Positions 1 to 8,006 of a stretch of DNA of 14,972 nt are shown here, piece after piece. Positions within the stretch are counted from its first letter, which is position 1. The number at the start of each line of letters is the position of its first letter. A model generated the notes under the pieces. That model saw nothing but the letters and a program-made list of their open reading frames with translations. It had not been told where the DNA came from and did not search any database. The translations under genes were made by a program, and so were the position numbers. The DNA is from Bacillota bacterium (GTDB lineage Bacteria; Bacillota_I; Bacilli_A; Acholeplasmatales; Acholeplasmataceae), in contig JAEWVV010000128.1 in assembly GCA_023458995.1 (NCBI GenBank), positions 1-14,972 on the forward strand. The letters are read 5' to 3'.

Positions 1-309
1 CGTCTTCAATCAGGTGAAGTAAGAAAGATCCTTGGCACATGCCGCGCTACCATCGGTATCGTAGGTAATGAAACTTGGGAACTTGTAAATATCGGTAAAG
101 CTGGTAGAACACGTCATATGGGTATTCGCCCAACAGTTCGTGGTTCTGTCATGAACCCTAACGACCACCCACACGGTGGTGGTGAAGGTAGAACACCTAT
201 CGGTAGAAAACAACCCATGACACCATGGGGTAAGAAAGCTCGCGGCGTCAAGACTCGCGACCACAAGAAAGCGTCTAACGACTTGATCGTTCGTCGCCGT
301 TCGAAGTAG
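1..309 (+). CDS. rplB: Large-subunit ribosomal protein L2, C-terminal part (5' end outside window)
   Basis: This is an open frame from base 1 to a TAG stop, giving the last 102 residues of L2; the family is about 275 residues, so roughly the first 60% lies upstream of the window. L2 binds 23S rRNA near the peptidyl transferase centre and is needed for subunit association. The fragment shows the [11 protein letters not shown] segment, then the conserved HPHGGGEGR loop (fragment residues 56-64), which carries the histidine known as H229 in E. coli, and the basic end IVRRRSK. An internal ATG at 118 is not a start, because homology runs through it. The stop codon overlaps the AGGAGG ribosome binding site of rpsS. 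Its position before rpsS marks this as the S10 operon. Confidence 0.97.
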   Translation, partial: RLQSGEVRKILGTCRATIGIVGNETWELVNIGKAGRTRHMGIRPTVRGSVMNPNDHPHGGGEGRTPIGRKQPMTPWGKKARGVKTRDHKKASNDLIVRRRSK

Positions 310-319
310 GAGGAAAATT

Positions 320-601
320 ATGGCACGTTCAGTTAAAAAAGGTCCATTTTGTGATGAACACTTACTTGTTAAGGTTCAAAAGCAAAATGCAGCAAACGAA
401 AATAAAGTGATCCAAACATGGTCACGCCGTTCTACGGTTTTCCCTGATTTCGTCGGTCATACAGTTGCCGTTTATAATGGTAAATCACACGTTCCCGTGT
501 ATGTAACCGAAGATATGGTTGGACACAAGTTTGGTGAATTTGCACCAACGCGTACATACCATGGTCACAACAAGGAAGACAAGAAAGCTAAGAAGAAGTA
601 A
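320..601 (+). CDS. rpsS: Small-subunit ribosomal protein S19
   Basis: The 93-residue product matches the normal S19 length. S19 sits in the head of the 30S subunit, pairs with S13 and contacts the A-site finger of the large subunit. The recognisable parts are the N-terminal [10 protein letters not shown], the central [20 protein letters not shown] core and the [17 protein letters not shown] signature near residues 67-83, followed by a lysine-rich tail. The ATG is preceded at 6 nt by AGGAGG (308-313), which overlaps the rplB stop, so the two genes are tightly linked. Nothing in it is unusual. Confidence 0.98.
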   Translation: MARSVKKGPFCDEHLLVKVQKQNAANENKVIQTWSRRSTVFPDFVGHTVAVYNGKSHVPVYVTEDMVGHKFGEFAPTRTYHGHNKEDKKAKKK

Positions 602-619
602 TTGGAGGAGAAATGAAAC

Positions 620-955
620 ATGGAAACTAGAGCTATAGCTAAAACCGTTCGCATTGCTCCGAGAAAGGCAAGATTGGTCATCGACCTTATTCGTGGTAAA
701 AAGATTAAAGAAGCGCAAGCAATCTTAATGTTTACTCCACGTGCTGCCTCACCGATTATTTTGAAGGTGCTCAACTCAGCAGTAGCAAACGCTGAGCACA
801 ACAACAATGCAAACGTAGAAAATCTTTATGTTAAAGAATGTTATGTAAATGAAAGTGTTCGTCTAAAGAGATTGTTCCCAAGAGCAAAAGGTCAAGGCGA
901 TATCATTCAAAAGAGAACTAGCCACATCACTGTTGTTGTGGCAGATAAAGAGTAG
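620..955 (+). CDS. rplV: Large-subunit ribosomal protein L22
   Basis: The 111-residue product matches L22, which binds 23S rRNA and lines the peptide exit tunnel with a long beta hairpin. The globular part (residues 1-78) has the typical [16 protein letters not shown] and [11 protein letters not shown] segments. The hairpin follows (about 79-105), with [10 protein letters not shown] as its returning strand. The tip reads [10 protein letters not shown], where E. coli, as I recall it, has PRAKGRADRI, so the arginines at positions 92 and 95 are replaced by Q and I. The start at 620 was chosen by homology (METRAIAK) and lies 9-11 nt from GGAGGAG (604-610). An out-of-frame ATG at 613 opens only a five-codon frame. 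Confidence 0.97.
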   Translation: METRAIAKTVRIAPRKARLVIDLIRGKKIKEAQAILMFTPRAASPIILKVLNSAVANAEHNNNANVENLYVKECYVNESVRLKRLFPRAKGQGDIIQKRTSHITVVVADKE

Positions 956-967
956 AGGTGAGAATAC

Positions 968-1738
968 ATGGGACAAAAAGTTAATCCAGTAGGTATGCGC
1001 CTCGGCATCATCCGTAATTGGGACTCAAAGTGGTACGCTGAAAAAACAGTCGTTCCCGCACTCGTTAAAGAAGATGCTTTAATTCGCGAATACCTTAATG
1101 ATTTTTACAAGAAAGCCGCAGTTTCTCACGTTGAAATTGAACGCGTGAAAGGTAAGGGCGGAAAAGATCGTGTGAAAGTAACTCTTCACACTGCTAAGCC
1201 AGGTATTGTCATCGGTAGAGATGCTGAAACAAAGAAAAAGGCTGTTCTATCTTTAGAAAAACTTACTAAGAAAGAAATCGTATTTAACGTCGTTGAAGTA
1301 AAACGTCCAGAACGTGTTGCTACACTTGTTGCACAAAGCATCGCAGAACAACTTGAAAGCCGTGCATCATTCAGACGTGTACAAAAAATTGCAATGCAAA
1401 GAGCACTCAAATCTGGTGCTAAAGGTGTTAAGACACTCGTCTCAGGCCGCCTTGGTGGTGCAGAAATTGCACGTAGCGAAGGTTACTCTGAAGGTCAAGT
1501 ACCTCTTCACACATTAAGAGCAGATATTGACTATGCTACAGCAGAAGCAAAAACAACCTATGGTATCTTAGGTATCAAGGTTTGGATTTATAATGGCGAA
1601 GTTCTACCAGGACAGACACGTGAAGAAAATCTTAGAAAACAAGACGAAAGAGCACCACGTCAAGATAGAGAAAGACGCGCACCTCGTGATAATAAACAAA
1701 ACAAGGGTAACGCACGTGACAACAAGGGAGGCAAATAA
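968..1738 (+). CDS. rpsC: Small-subunit ribosomal protein S3 with changed KH loop and long charged tail
   Basis: The product has 256 residues, against about 218 in Bacillus. S3 lies at the mRNA entry channel of the 30S subunit. Residues 1-17 ([17 protein letters not shown]) and the C-terminal domain ([43 protein letters not shown]) are canonical. Arg136, Arg137 and Lys140 match the E. coli residues linked to mRNA helicase activity. Three features are odd. A short insert, KGKGGKD, lies at residues 61-67. The KH GxxG loop reads G83-R84-D85-A86, without the second glycine. The tail (about 217-256) is rich in Arg, Asp, Asn and Lys and contains two RAPR repeats. AGGTGAG lies just upstream of the ATG and overlaps the rplV stop region. 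Confidence 0.97.
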   Translation: MGQKVNPVGMRLGIIRNWDSKWYAEKTVVPALVKEDALIREYLNDFYKKAAVSHVEIERVKGKGGKDRVKVTLHTAKPGIVIGRDAETKKKAVLSLEKLTKKEIVFNVVEVKRPERVATLVAQSIAEQLESRASFRRVQKIAMQRALKSGAKGVKTLVSGRLGGAEIARSEGYSEGQVPLHTLRADIDYATAEAKTTYGILGIKVWIYNGEVLPGQTREENLRKQDERAPRQDRERRAPRDNKQNKGNARDNKGGK

Positions 1739-1740
1739 TT

Positions 1741-2157
1741 ATGTTAATGCCTAAAAGAACTAAATTCCGTCGTCCTCATCGTGTTAGCTATGAAGGCAAA
1801 GCCAAAGGTAAGAATGAAATTCTTAACGGAGAGTTTGCTCTAATCGCTCAAGAAGGCGCTTGGGTTACCAACCGTCAAATTGAAGCTGCACGTATCGCGA
1901 TGACAAGACATATGAAGAGATTGGGAAGAGTCTGGATTAATATCTTCCCACATTTGGCGAAAACCAAGAAACCGCTTGAAGTACGTATGGGTTCCGGTAA
2001 AGGTGCTCCTGACCACTGGGTAGCGGTTGTTAAGGAAGGTAAAGTATTGTTTGAAATCAACGGAGTAAGTGAAGAAATCGCAAGAGAAGCTCTTCGTTTG
2101 GCTGGACACAAACTTCCTATCCGCACTAAGATTGTTAAAAGGGGTGACCAAGCGTGA
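1741..2157 (+). CDS. rplP: Large-subunit ribosomal protein L16
   Basis: The 138-residue product is L16, which helps bind and position A-site tRNA and is needed for 50S assembly. It begins [11 protein letters not shown], closely matching the Bacillus start, so the ATG at 1741 is preferred over the in-frame ATG at 1747. GGGAGG at 1726-1731, inside the end of rpsC, lies 9 nt from 1741 but 15 nt from 1747. The A-site loop [10 protein letters not shown] spans residues 81-90. Towards the C-terminus come [11 protein letters not shown] and [10 protein letters not shown]. The gene ends in TGA, overlapping the GTG start of rpmC, so the two are probably translationally coupled. Confidence 0.97.
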   Translation: MLMPKRTKFRRPHRVSYEGKAKGKNEILNGEFALIAQEGAWVTNRQIEAARIAMTRHMKRLGRVWINIFPHLAKTKKPLEVRMGSGKGAPDHWVAVVKEGKVLFEINGVSEEIAREALRLAGHKLPIRTKIVKRGDQA

Positions 2158-2342
2158 AAGCGGCAGAAATTAGAAAGATCAGCACACCTGATCTTGAAAA
2201 AAGAATTGTCGAGCTAAAAGCTGAATTATTCAACCTACGCTTTCAACTTGCAGTAGGTCAGCTCGAGAATACAGCTCGTATTAGTCAAGTAAAAAAGACG
2301 ATTGCACAAATGAAGACAATCATCAGCGAACGTACTGAATAA
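2154..2342 (+). CDS. rpmC: Large-subunit ribosomal protein L29
   Basis: L29 is a small protein of two antiparallel helices near the tunnel exit, where it forms part of the docking site for SRP and trigger factor together with L23. The 62-residue product shows the family pattern: an N-terminal helix with [14 protein letters not shown], then [20 protein letters not shown], then a final helix. The start is GTG overlapping the rplP TGA stop (GTGA). A G-rich stretch (AGGGGTG) just upstream within rplP acts as ribosome binding site. The weak start combined with the overlap suggests that ribosomes re-initiate here after finishing L16. Confidence 0.96.
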   Translation: MKAAEIRKISTPDLEKRIVELKAELFNLRFQLAVGQLENTARISQVKKTIAQMKTIISERTE

Positions 2343-2352
2343 GGAGGATACC

Positions 2353-2613
2353 ATGGAACGTAATAATAGAAAAATTTATACCGGAACAGTTGTATCCGAC
2401 AAAATGGATAAGACGATCACGGTGGTTGTTGACACATACAAGAAGGACCCATTATACGGTAAACGTGTAAAGGTTTCAAAGAAGTTTCACGTGCATGACG
2501 AAGAAGGCTTAGCAGGAATGGGTGACACTGTAACCATTATGGAAACAAGACCACTCTCCAAAACCAAGAGATTCCGTCTCGTTGAGGTTGTTGCTAAGGC
2601 CGATCTAGTATAG
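2353..2613 (+). CDS. rpsQ: Small-subunit ribosomal protein S17
   Basis: The 86-residue product is S17, a primary 16S rRNA binding protein with an OB fold. Diagnostic segments are [29 protein letters not shown] (residues 11-39, cited here as one recognised block), KKFHVHDE (43-50), GDTV (57-60) and [17 protein letters not shown] (64-80). It starts with ATG behind an AAGGAGG that overlaps the rpmC stop. The usual order L29-S17-L14 is kept. Nothing is missing or added. Confidence 0.98.
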   Translation: MERNNRKIYTGTVVSDKMDKTITVVVDTYKKDPLYGKRVKVSKKFHVHDEEGLAGMGDTVTIMETRPLSKTKRFRLVEVVAKADLV

Positions 2614-2628
2614 GGAGGATAAAACACT

Positions 2629-2997
2629 ATGATTCAACAAGAAAGTAGATTAGTTGTTGCTGACAACAGCGGCGCTAAAGAAGTCCTTGTGATTAAAGTT
2701 CTCGGTGGCACACGTCGTCGCTATGCTAATATCGGAGATATCGTCGTGGTAACGGTAAAGAAGGCTACACCAGCTGGCGCCGTTAAGAAGGGTGATGTCG
2801 TTAAGGCAGTTATCGTTCGTACCGTATCTGGACTTCGTCGCGCAGACGGCTCATACATCAAATTTGATGAAAATGCAGTTGTCATTATTAAGGATGATTT
2901 AAACCCACGTGGAACCCGTATTTTCGGACCAGTGGCAAGAGAGCTTAGAGAAAAGAACTTCATGAAGATCGTTTCCTTAGCTCCAGAAGTACTATAA
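2629..2997 (+). CDS. rplN: Large-subunit ribosomal protein L14
   Basis: The 122-residue product has exactly the usual L14 length. L14 lies at the subunit interface, forms bridges to 16S rRNA and is the docking site of the silencing factor RsfS. The N-terminus [19 protein letters not shown], the [14 protein letters not shown] strand and the [11 protein letters not shown] segment near residues 97-107 are all canonical. GGGAGG upstream overlaps the region of the rpsQ stop and is well spaced from the ATG. In bacteria of this type it is the first gene of the part named after spectinomycin (spc), although here it continues the S10 operon without a break. Confidence 0.98.
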   Translation: MIQQESRLVVADNSGAKEVLVIKVLGGTRRRYANIGDIVVVTVKKATPAGAVKKGDVVKAVIVRTVSGLRRADGSYIKFDENAVVIIKDDLNPRGTRIFGPVARELREKNFMKIVSLAPEVL

Positions 2998-3010
2998 GGA
3001 GGTTCAATCG

Positions 3011-3352
3011 ATGTATATTAAAGCTGGAGATACAGTTGCAGTCATCGCTGGAGCCGATCAATTTGTAACTGACAAAAAGGGTAATACAACAAGAAAGACA
3101 GGCCGCGTCTTAAAAGTGTACCCAAGAACAGACCGTGTATTAGTTGAAGGTGTTAACAAAGTTAAGAAACACCAAAGACCATCACAGGCTAATGAAAAAG
3201 GCGGCATTATTGAAAAAGAAGCACCCATTCATGTTTCTAACGTAGCACTAATCGATCCAAAGACTGGTAAACCAACACGTATTGGCATCAAAGAAGTCGA
3301 TGGAAAAAAGATCCGTTACGCTAAAAAATCAGGCGCAAGCCTTGATAAATAA
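3011..3352 (+). CDS. rplX: Large-subunit ribosomal protein L24 with enlarged KOW loop
   Basis: The 113-residue product is L24, an assembly initiator that binds the 5' domain of 23S rRNA near the tunnel exit. It starts [16 protein letters not shown] and contains [16 protein letters not shown] (42-57), [16 protein letters not shown] (68-83) and the end [10 protein letters not shown]. In the N-terminal KOW motif, Bacillus has about 8 residues from the first to the second loop glycine. Here residues 14-31 give 18, with an inserted segment around [10 protein letters not shown]. This makes the protein about 10 residues longer than the Bacillus form. An AAGGAGG site precedes the ATG and overlaps the rplN stop. 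Confidence 0.97.
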   Translation: MYIKAGDTVAVIAGADQFVTDKKGNTTRKTGRVLKVYPRTDRVLVEGVNKVKKHQRPSQANEKGGIIEKEAPIHVSNVALIDPKTGKPTRIGIKEVDGKKIRYAKKSGASLDK

Positions 3353-3364
3353 GGAGTTTAGACA

Positions 3365-3904
3365 ATGAGTATAATTAAAGCAAGATATGAAGAAGTTGTC
3401 AAACCCGAACTGATTAAGGCATTCAACTACACGTCTGTAATGCAAGTGCCAAAAATCGAAAAGATTGTCGTCAACATGGGTGTTGGTGACGCTGTCTTCA
3501 ATCCAAAAGTCCTAGATGACGCGGTTGAAGAATTAAGAGCAATCACTGGTCAAAAACCACTTGTAACAAAAGCTAAAAACTCCATCTCTAACTTCAAACT
3601 TAGAGAAGGTATGCCTATCGGTGCTAAAGTTACATTAAGAGGTGACCGTATGTGGTATTTCCTTGATAAAGTCATTAACATTGCGCTCCCACGCGTACGT
3701 GACTTCAGAGGTATTTCTGCAAACTCATTCGACGGACGCGGAAACTACACTGTAGGTATCAAGGAACAAATCATTTTCCCAGAAATCAGCCTCGACAAAG
3801 TTAAAAAAGTTCGTGGTATGGACATTGTTATTGTAACAACGGCTAAAACAGACCAAGAAGGTCGTCAATTATTGGCACTTCTCGGCATGCCGTTTAAGAA
3901 GTAA
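3365..3904 (+). CDS. rplE: Large-subunit ribosomal protein L5
   Basis: The 179-residue product is L5, which binds 5S rRNA together with L18 and contacts P-site tRNA and S13 across the subunit interface. The P-site loop [16 protein letters not shown] spans residues 71-86. [19 protein letters not shown] (113-131) and the C-terminal [18 protein letters not shown] are also standard. AAGGAG overlaps the rplX TAA stop, 8 nt before the ATG. The gap to rplX is only 12 nt, too short for the S8-binding regulatory site that E. coli has in this part of its spc operon. Confidence 0.98.
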   Translation: MSIIKARYEEVVKPELIKAFNYTSVMQVPKIEKIVVNMGVGDAVFNPKVLDDAVEELRAITGQKPLVTKAKNSISNFKLREGMPIGAKVTLRGDRMWYFLDKVINIALPRVRDFRGISANSFDGRGNYTVGIKEQIIFPEISLDKVKKVRGMDIVIVTTAKTDQEGRQLLALLGMPFKK

Positions 3905-3915
3905 GGAGGCGCACT

Positions 3916-4185
3916 ATGGCAAAGAAATCAAAGATTATCAAACAAGAAAAGCGTCGTGTGATTGTTGAACGTTATGCTGACATTCGTGCAGAACTTAAAG
4001 AAAAAGGCGATTACGCCGCTCTCGCTAAGCTCCCACGCAATGCTTCTCCAACGCGTTTAAGAAACCGCGATTCATTAGATGGTCGCCCAAGAGGCTATAT
4101 GCGCAAGTTTGGCTTGTCACGTTTAACATTCCGTGATTTGGCACATAAGGGAGAAATTCCTGGTGTCAAAAAAGCAAGCTGGTAA
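3916..4185 (+). CDS. rpsN: Small-subunit ribosomal protein S14, long zinc-free type
   Basis: The 89-residue product is S14, a protein of the 30S head. Two forms are known: a short zinc-binding form of 61 residues with two CxxC pairs, found in this position in Bacillus subtilis, and a long form of about 89-101 residues without zinc. This one is the long form. It has no cysteine at all; where the zinc fingers would be it reads [20 protein letters not shown] and then [13 protein letters not shown], ending in the conserved IPGVKKASW. The start has an AAGGAGG site overlapping the rplE stop. L36 in the same operon is also of the zinc-free type. Confidence 0.97.
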   Translation: MAKKSKIIKQEKRRVIVERYADIRAELKEKGDYAALAKLPRNASPTRLRNRDSLDGRPRGYMRKFGLSRLTFRDLAHKGEIPGVKKASW

Positions 4186-4199
4186 GAGGAGGAAGAACT

Positions 4200-4598
4200 A
4201 TGGTTATGACTGATCCAATCGCGGATATGCTGACCCGTATTCGCAACGCAAATAAAATGCGTCATGAGAAGGTTGAAATGCCAGCTTCTCGCCTAAAGGC
4301 CGATGTACTAGCGGTTCTTAAGAAGGAAGGTTTCATCGTTGACTACAATGTAGTGAAAGAAGGAGCACAAGGCAAAATTGTTGTTACCCTCAAATACACA
4401 ACAACTAAAGAACGTGTAATTAAGGGATTAAAGCGGATATCGAAACCAGGGCTTCGTGTCTATACATCAGCTGAAAATTTACCTAAGGTGTTAAATGGAC
4501 TCGGAATTGCAGTCATCTCAACATCAAGAGGAATTATGACTGATCGTGAAGCACGTTTGGCTCAAGTTGGCGGCGAAGTGCTCGCTTACGTTTGGTAA
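4200..4598 (+). CDS. rpsH: Small-subunit ribosomal protein S8
   Basis: The 132-residue product is S8, which binds the central domain of 16S rRNA and is the translational repressor of the spc operon in E. coli. It begins [18 protein letters not shown], as in Bacillus. The ATG at 4200 lies 7 nt from AGGAGG (4187-4192), so it is preferred to the second in-frame ATG at 4206. The conserved RNA-binding segment [15 protein letters not shown] lies at residues 105-119, and the protein ends [10 protein letters not shown] see no S8-type target hairpin in the short gaps of this operon, so autoregulation of the E. coli kind is not supported. Confidence 0.98.
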   Translation: MVMTDPIADMLTRIRNANKMRHEKVEMPASRLKADVLAVLKKEGFIVDYNVVKEGAQGKIVVTLKYTTTKERVIKGLKRISKPGLRVYTSAENLPKVLNGLGIAVISTSRGIMTDREARLAQVGGEVLAYVW

Positions 4599-4613
4599 TA
4601 ATAGGAGGATAAT

Positions 4614-5153
4614 ATGTCACGTATAGGTAATAAAGTGATTCATGTTCCTGCTGGCGTTACTGTAACGATTAACCCAGAAAACCACGTAGTGGTTAAGGGT
4701 CCAAAAGGTCAACTTGAATTCAAATTTAACGAAGTATTAAACATCAATATGGAAGGTCATGACATTCATGTCTCCCGTCCAAATGATGAAATATTTACAC
4801 GTAAGATTCACGGAACAACACGTGCCTTGTTAGCAAACATGGTTCATGGTGTATCCGTTGGCTTTAAGAAGCAGTTAGAAATTCGCGGTGTTGGTTACCG
4901 TGCAGCTCTTCAAGGAAATATTGTTAACTTATCCATGGGTTATTCTCATCCAGTTGACTTAGAAATTCCCAAAGGACTCACCGTTTCCATTCCAAAGAAT
5001 ACAGATATCATCATTGAAGGTGCTGATAAGCAACTCGTTGGTGAATTTGCCGCTCAGATTAGAAACGTGCGCAGACCAGAGCCTTACCTTGGAAAAGGTA
5101 TTCGCTATGTTGATGAATACGTTGCTCGCAAAGCCGGCAAAACTGCTAAGTAA
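4614..5153 (+). CDS. rplF: Large-subunit ribosomal protein L6
   Basis: The 179-residue product has the normal length and two-domain plan of L6, which sits at the base of the L7/L12 stalk next to the sarcin-ricin loop. Typical segments are [15 protein letters not shown] (1-15), [11 protein letters not shown] (26-36), [20 protein letters not shown] (91-110) and the [13 protein letters not shown] motif (153-165) that contacts the rRNA, followed by a basic tail. TAGGAGG lies at a good distance before the ATG. Nothing in it departs from the family. Confidence 0.98.
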   Translation: MSRIGNKVIHVPAGVTVTINPENHVVVKGPKGQLEFKFNEVLNINMEGHDIHVSRPNDEIFTRKIHGTTRALLANMVHGVSVGFKKQLEIRGVGYRAALQGNIVNLSMGYSHPVDLEIPKGLTVSIPKNTDIIIEGADKQLVGEFAAQIRNVRRPEPYLGKGIRYVDEYVARKAGKTAK

Positions 5154-5167
5154 GGGAGGATGCTAAA

Positions 5168-5521
5168 ATGATTAGAAAAACTTCAAGTAATGTAACAAGA
5201 CAAAAACGTCATCTTCGTATCCGCAAAATTGTTCAAGGAAGCGCAGAACGTCCAAGATTATCAATCTACCGTTCAAACACTGCAATTTATGCTCAACTCA
5301 TTGATGATGTTAAGCAAACAACAATTCTTGCAGCACGCTCCCAAGAACTCGGCCTCAAGCATTCAAATATTGAAACCGCTAAGGCAGTTGGTAAATTAAT
5401 TGCTGAAAAAGCACTAGCTCAAGGGTTATCATCCGTTGTTTTTGACAGAAGTGGTTATTTATACCATGGACGTATTAAAGCACTCGCAGATGCTGCTCGT
5501 GAAGCTGGTCTGCAATTCTAA
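5168..5521 (+). CDS. rplR: Large-subunit ribosomal protein L18
   Basis: The 117-residue product is L18, which binds 5S rRNA and with L5 forms the central protuberance of the 50S subunit. The N-terminal 25 residues are basic ([10 protein letters not shown]). [20 protein letters not shown] follows (28-47), and the family signature [20 protein letters not shown] spans 91-110, close to the C-terminal end. GGGAGGATG lies upstream of the ATG. It has the expected size and order between L6 and S5. Confidence 0.98.
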   Translation: MIRKTSSNVTRQKRHLRIRKIVQGSAERPRLSIYRSNTAIYAQLIDDVKQTTILAARSQELGLKHSNIETAKAVGKLIAEKALAQGLSSVVFDRSGYLYHGRIKALADAAREAGLQF

Positions 5522-5535
5522 GGAGGAGAACGAAC

Positions 5536-6048
5536 ATGGCAAAAGAAAGATTTATGCAAGACGAACAAACCGACAACCAGTTCGAAGAACGTGTTGTTGC
5601 CATTAACCGCGTCACCAAAGTTGTTAAGGGTGGTCGTCGTTTCCGTTTCGCAGCCTTAGTCGTCATCGGTAACAAACAAGGTCAAGTCGGATTTGGAACA
5701 GGTAAAGCTGCTGAAGTGCCCGATGCAATCAAAAAAGCCGTTGAACAAGCTAAAACAAATATAATCGAAGTTCCTATTGTAGGTTCTACGATTCCCCATG
5801 AGATCACAGGACATTTCGGAGCAGGTAAAGTATTCTTAAAGCCAGCTTCTGAAGGTACTGGTATCATCGCTGGTGGTGCGGTCCGTGCTGTATTCGAACT
5901 CGCTGGCGTTAATGATATTCTCTCTAAATCTTTAGGATCAAGCACACCAATCAACATGGTTCGTGCTACATTCGCTGGTTTGGAACAACTTAGAACAGCT
6001 GAAAAAGTCGCTGCACTTCGCGGTGTAGATGTATCGGAGCTCGTCTAA
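5536..6048 (+). CDS. rpsE: Small-subunit ribosomal protein S5
   Basis: The 170-residue product is S5, involved in decoding accuracy and mRNA handling at the entry channel. Residues 20-85 form the double-stranded-RNA-binding-like domain. The loop [14 protein letters not shown] (25-38) is where spectinomycin-resistance changes occur in other bacteria, and it looks unaltered here. [17 protein letters not shown] and the second-domain motifs [18 protein letters not shown] (102-119) and TPINMVRAT (137-145) are conserved. The TAA stop shares one base with the ATG of rpmD (TAATG). Confidence 0.98.
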   Translation: MAKERFMQDEQTDNQFEERVVAINRVTKVVKGGRRFRFAALVVIGNKQGQVGFGTGKAAEVPDAIKKAVEQAKTNIIEVPIVGSTIPHEITGHFGAGKVFLKPASEGTGIIAGGAVRAVFELAGVNDILSKSLGSSTPINMVRATFAGLEQLRTAEKVAALRGVDVSELV

Positions 6049-6227
6049 TGAAACTACAAATCACACTTAAAAGATCATTGATCGGACGCAAGCCCAATCA
6101 AATTAAAACAGCACATGCACTCGGACTAAAAAAAGTTAATCAAGTTGTGGTAAAAGAGGCTAATGAAGCCGTTACCGGAATGGTGAATACCATCCTTCAT
6201 TTGGTTGACGTTAAAGAAGTAGAGTAA
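6048..6227 (+). CDS. rpmD: Large-subunit ribosomal protein L30
   Basis: This 59-residue gene was found by reading the gap between S5 and L15. The translation begins [20 protein letters not shown], with the L30 hallmark SLIGRKPNQ, and continues THALGL-like ([15 protein letters not shown]), ending LVDVKEVE. L30 is a small ferredoxin-like protein on the solvent side of the 50S subunit, about 60 residues long in bacteria. Its ATG overlaps the rpsE stop by one base, so translation is probably coupled. I see no strong separate ribosome binding site beyond the weak GGAG inside rpsE (6036-6039). Confidence 0.96.
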   Translation: MKLQITLKRSLIGRKPNQIKTAHALGLKKVNQVVVKEANEAVTGMVNTILHLVDVKEVE

Positions 6228-6239
6228 GGAGGACGACCC

Positions 6240-6677
6240 ATGTTAAACGAATTAAGACCCGTAGAAGGTGCTCGTAAAAACCGTAAACGTGTTGGTAGAG
6301 GTCCTGGTTCCGGTACTGGCAAAACTGCTGGTAAAGGTTCTAAAGGTCAGCTCGCACGCTCAGGTGGAGGCCCCCGCCCAGGCTTTGAAGGTGGACAGAT
6401 TCCTTTCTTCCAAAGACTTCCAAAGCGTGGATTCAACAACGTTAACCGTAAGGATTATGCTGTTGTAAACTTATCAGATTTGAATTTATTCAATGATGGA
6501 GAAGTTGTAACACCGGAAGCATTAATCGCTCGCAATATTTTGAAAAAGCTTAACTCTGGAGTGAAGGTTTTAGGAAATGGAACCTTAGAAAAGAAGTTAA
6601 CCGTTAAAGCACATGTATTTTCGAAGGCTGCTGAAGCAGCAATCGTAGCGGCTGGTGGAACTGTCGAGGTGATGTAA
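6240..6677 (+). CDS. rplO: Large-subunit ribosomal protein L15
   Basis: The 145-residue product is L15, a late-assembly protein with a long extended N-terminal arm reaching into 23S rRNA. The arm (residues 1-60) is rich in Gly, Lys and Arg, with [17 protein letters not shown] and [20 protein letters not shown]. The globular domain follows, ending [17 protein letters not shown] overlaps the rpmD stop. The last codons (GAGGTGATG at 6666-6674) also serve as ribosome binding site for secY, which starts 1 nt after the stop. Confidence 0.98.
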   Translation: MLNELRPVEGARKNRKRVGRGPGSGTGKTAGKGSKGQLARSGGGPRPGFEGGQIPFFQRLPKRGFNNVNRKDYAVVNLSDLNLFNDGEVVTPEALIARNILKKLNSGVKVLGNGTLEKKLTVKAHVFSKAAEAAIVAAGGTVEVM

Positions 6678-6678
6678 A

Positions 6679-7992
6679 GTGTGGCTACGTATAAAACGAA
6701 TTCTAAGTAACAAAACGGTGATGCTACGTCTAGCATTCACTTTGTTCATCCTGTTGGTTGTTAGAATTGCAAGTCATATCACTGTACCACTCTTTAACAT
6801 CGATGCTATTGAACAAGTTATGAAGTCAAGCGGAAGTTTCGTTGCGATCTTAAATAACTTTAGTGGTCAAGCACTCGAACGGTTTTCTATCGTAGCTTTA
6901 GGGATTTCTCCCTACATTACAGCATCCATTGCTATTCAAATGCTTCAAATGGTTATTCCATCCTTTAAGGAATGGAGTGAACAAGGTGAAGTTGGTAAAC
7001 AAAAGATTAATCGTATCACACGTTATTCATCCATCGTTTTAGCATTCATTCAAGCGTTTGCTTTAATTATTGGTATGAGCGTTAACGGTTCAGTCCTCGT
7101 TTCATCACTTGAAGCATCAGCTGTTACTCAATACCGTTATTTCTTCTATATTTACATGGCTCTCGTTATGACGGGCGGTACAGCATTAACTATTTGGTTA
7201 GCAGACCAAATCACGAAACGTGGTATTGGTAATGGTACATCAATTTTAATTACTGCAGGTATTGTAACAAGCTTACCATCCATGATGACAACGCTTTGGT
7301 CAAAATATATTACCAATGGTACATCAGGTTGGGATATCGTATTCTTCATGATTATTGTTCTTCTTTACTTTGGTATCTTATTTGGCGTTGTGTATATGCA
7401 CATTGCAACACGTAAGATTCCTATTCAATATGCGAACCGTCAAGGTAAAGCTGATTCACATATTCCAATGAAGATTAATAGCGCAAGCGTTATTCCTGTC
7501 ATCTTTGCATCAACCATACTTTCAATCCCACTCACCATCGTCGGATTCGCAGGAACTGATACAACACGTGGTGTTGGCGGTTGGATTAACAGTATTTTCA
7601 ATTATCAAGAACCTATCGGATTTATATTGTATGTGATACTCATTGTTGTATTCTCATTCTTCTATTCATTCCTTACCATCAACCCAGAGAAGATTTCAGA
7701 GAACTTAACAAAATCAAATGCATATATCCCCGGTATTCGTCCTGGTATTGAAACAAAGGATTTCATTGCGAAGCTCCTCTTCAAGATTACCGTGATCGGT
7801 ACGGTTTACCTTGTCGTATTAGCTATTCTACCGATTCTTACGTCCATTGTTTTCGGGTTCACACCACAAGAAGCTAGCGCAATTACACTTGGTGGAACAA
7901 GCTTACTGATTATTGTTGGGGTTGCTATTGAAACCACACAGCAAGTTGAAGCAGACGCAAGTCAAACAGAATACAGCGGAATCTTTAAGTAA
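6679..7992 (+). CDS. secY: Protein translocase channel subunit SecY
   Basis: The 437-residue product is the ten-segment membrane channel of the Sec pathway, working with SecE and SecA. The first membrane segment lies near residues 15-35 and the last near 400-420. Conserved parts are AERFSIVALGISPYITASI-like (LERFSIVALGISPYITASI, 66-84), the RGIGNGTSILI motif (181-191), the cytoplasmic loop with RKIPIQYANRQ (245-255) and the C5 loop YIPGIRPG (349-356), whose Arg354 matches the essential E. coli R357. The start is GTG, 5 nt behind GAGGTGAT inside rplO; no ATG fits the known N-terminus. The C-terminal end EYSGIFK resembles the usual short cytoplasmic tail. Confidence 0.98.
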   Translation: MWLRIKRILSNKTVMLRLAFTLFILLVVRIASHITVPLFNIDAIEQVMKSSGSFVAILNNFSGQALERFSIVALGISPYITASIAIQMLQMVIPSFKEWSEQGEVGKQKINRITRYSSIVLAFIQAFALIIGMSVNGSVLVSSLEASAVTQYRYFFYIYMALVMTGGTALTIWLADQITKRGIGNGTSILITAGIVTSLPSMMTTLWSKYITNGTSGWDIVFFMIIVLLYFGILFGVVYMHIATRKIPIQYANRQGKADSHIPMKINSASVIPVIFASTILSIPLTIVGFAGTDTTRGVGGWINSIFNYQEPIGFILYVILIVVFSFFYSFLTINPEKISENLTKSNAYIPGIRPGIETKDFIAKLLFKITVIGTVYLVVLAILPILTSIVFGFTPQEASAITLGGTSLLIIVGVAIETTQQVEADASQTEYSGIFK

Positions 7993-8006
7993 GTGAGGTT
8001 ATGGTT

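Noticed and set aside
1840..2151. Minus-strand open frames inside rplP and other ribosomal genes
   Set aside because: They have no ribosome binding sites, no recognisable product, and lie wholly opposite strongly conserved genes; they are by-products of codon bias.
3353..3364. S8-type autoregulatory hairpin near rplX-rplE, as in E. coli
   Set aside because: The gap is 12 nt and holds only the ribosome binding site.
8001..8006. Upstream ATG of adk giving two extra residues
   Set aside because: It is only 2 nt from GAGG, and counting from 8007 puts the zinc ligands at the exact Bacillus positions.
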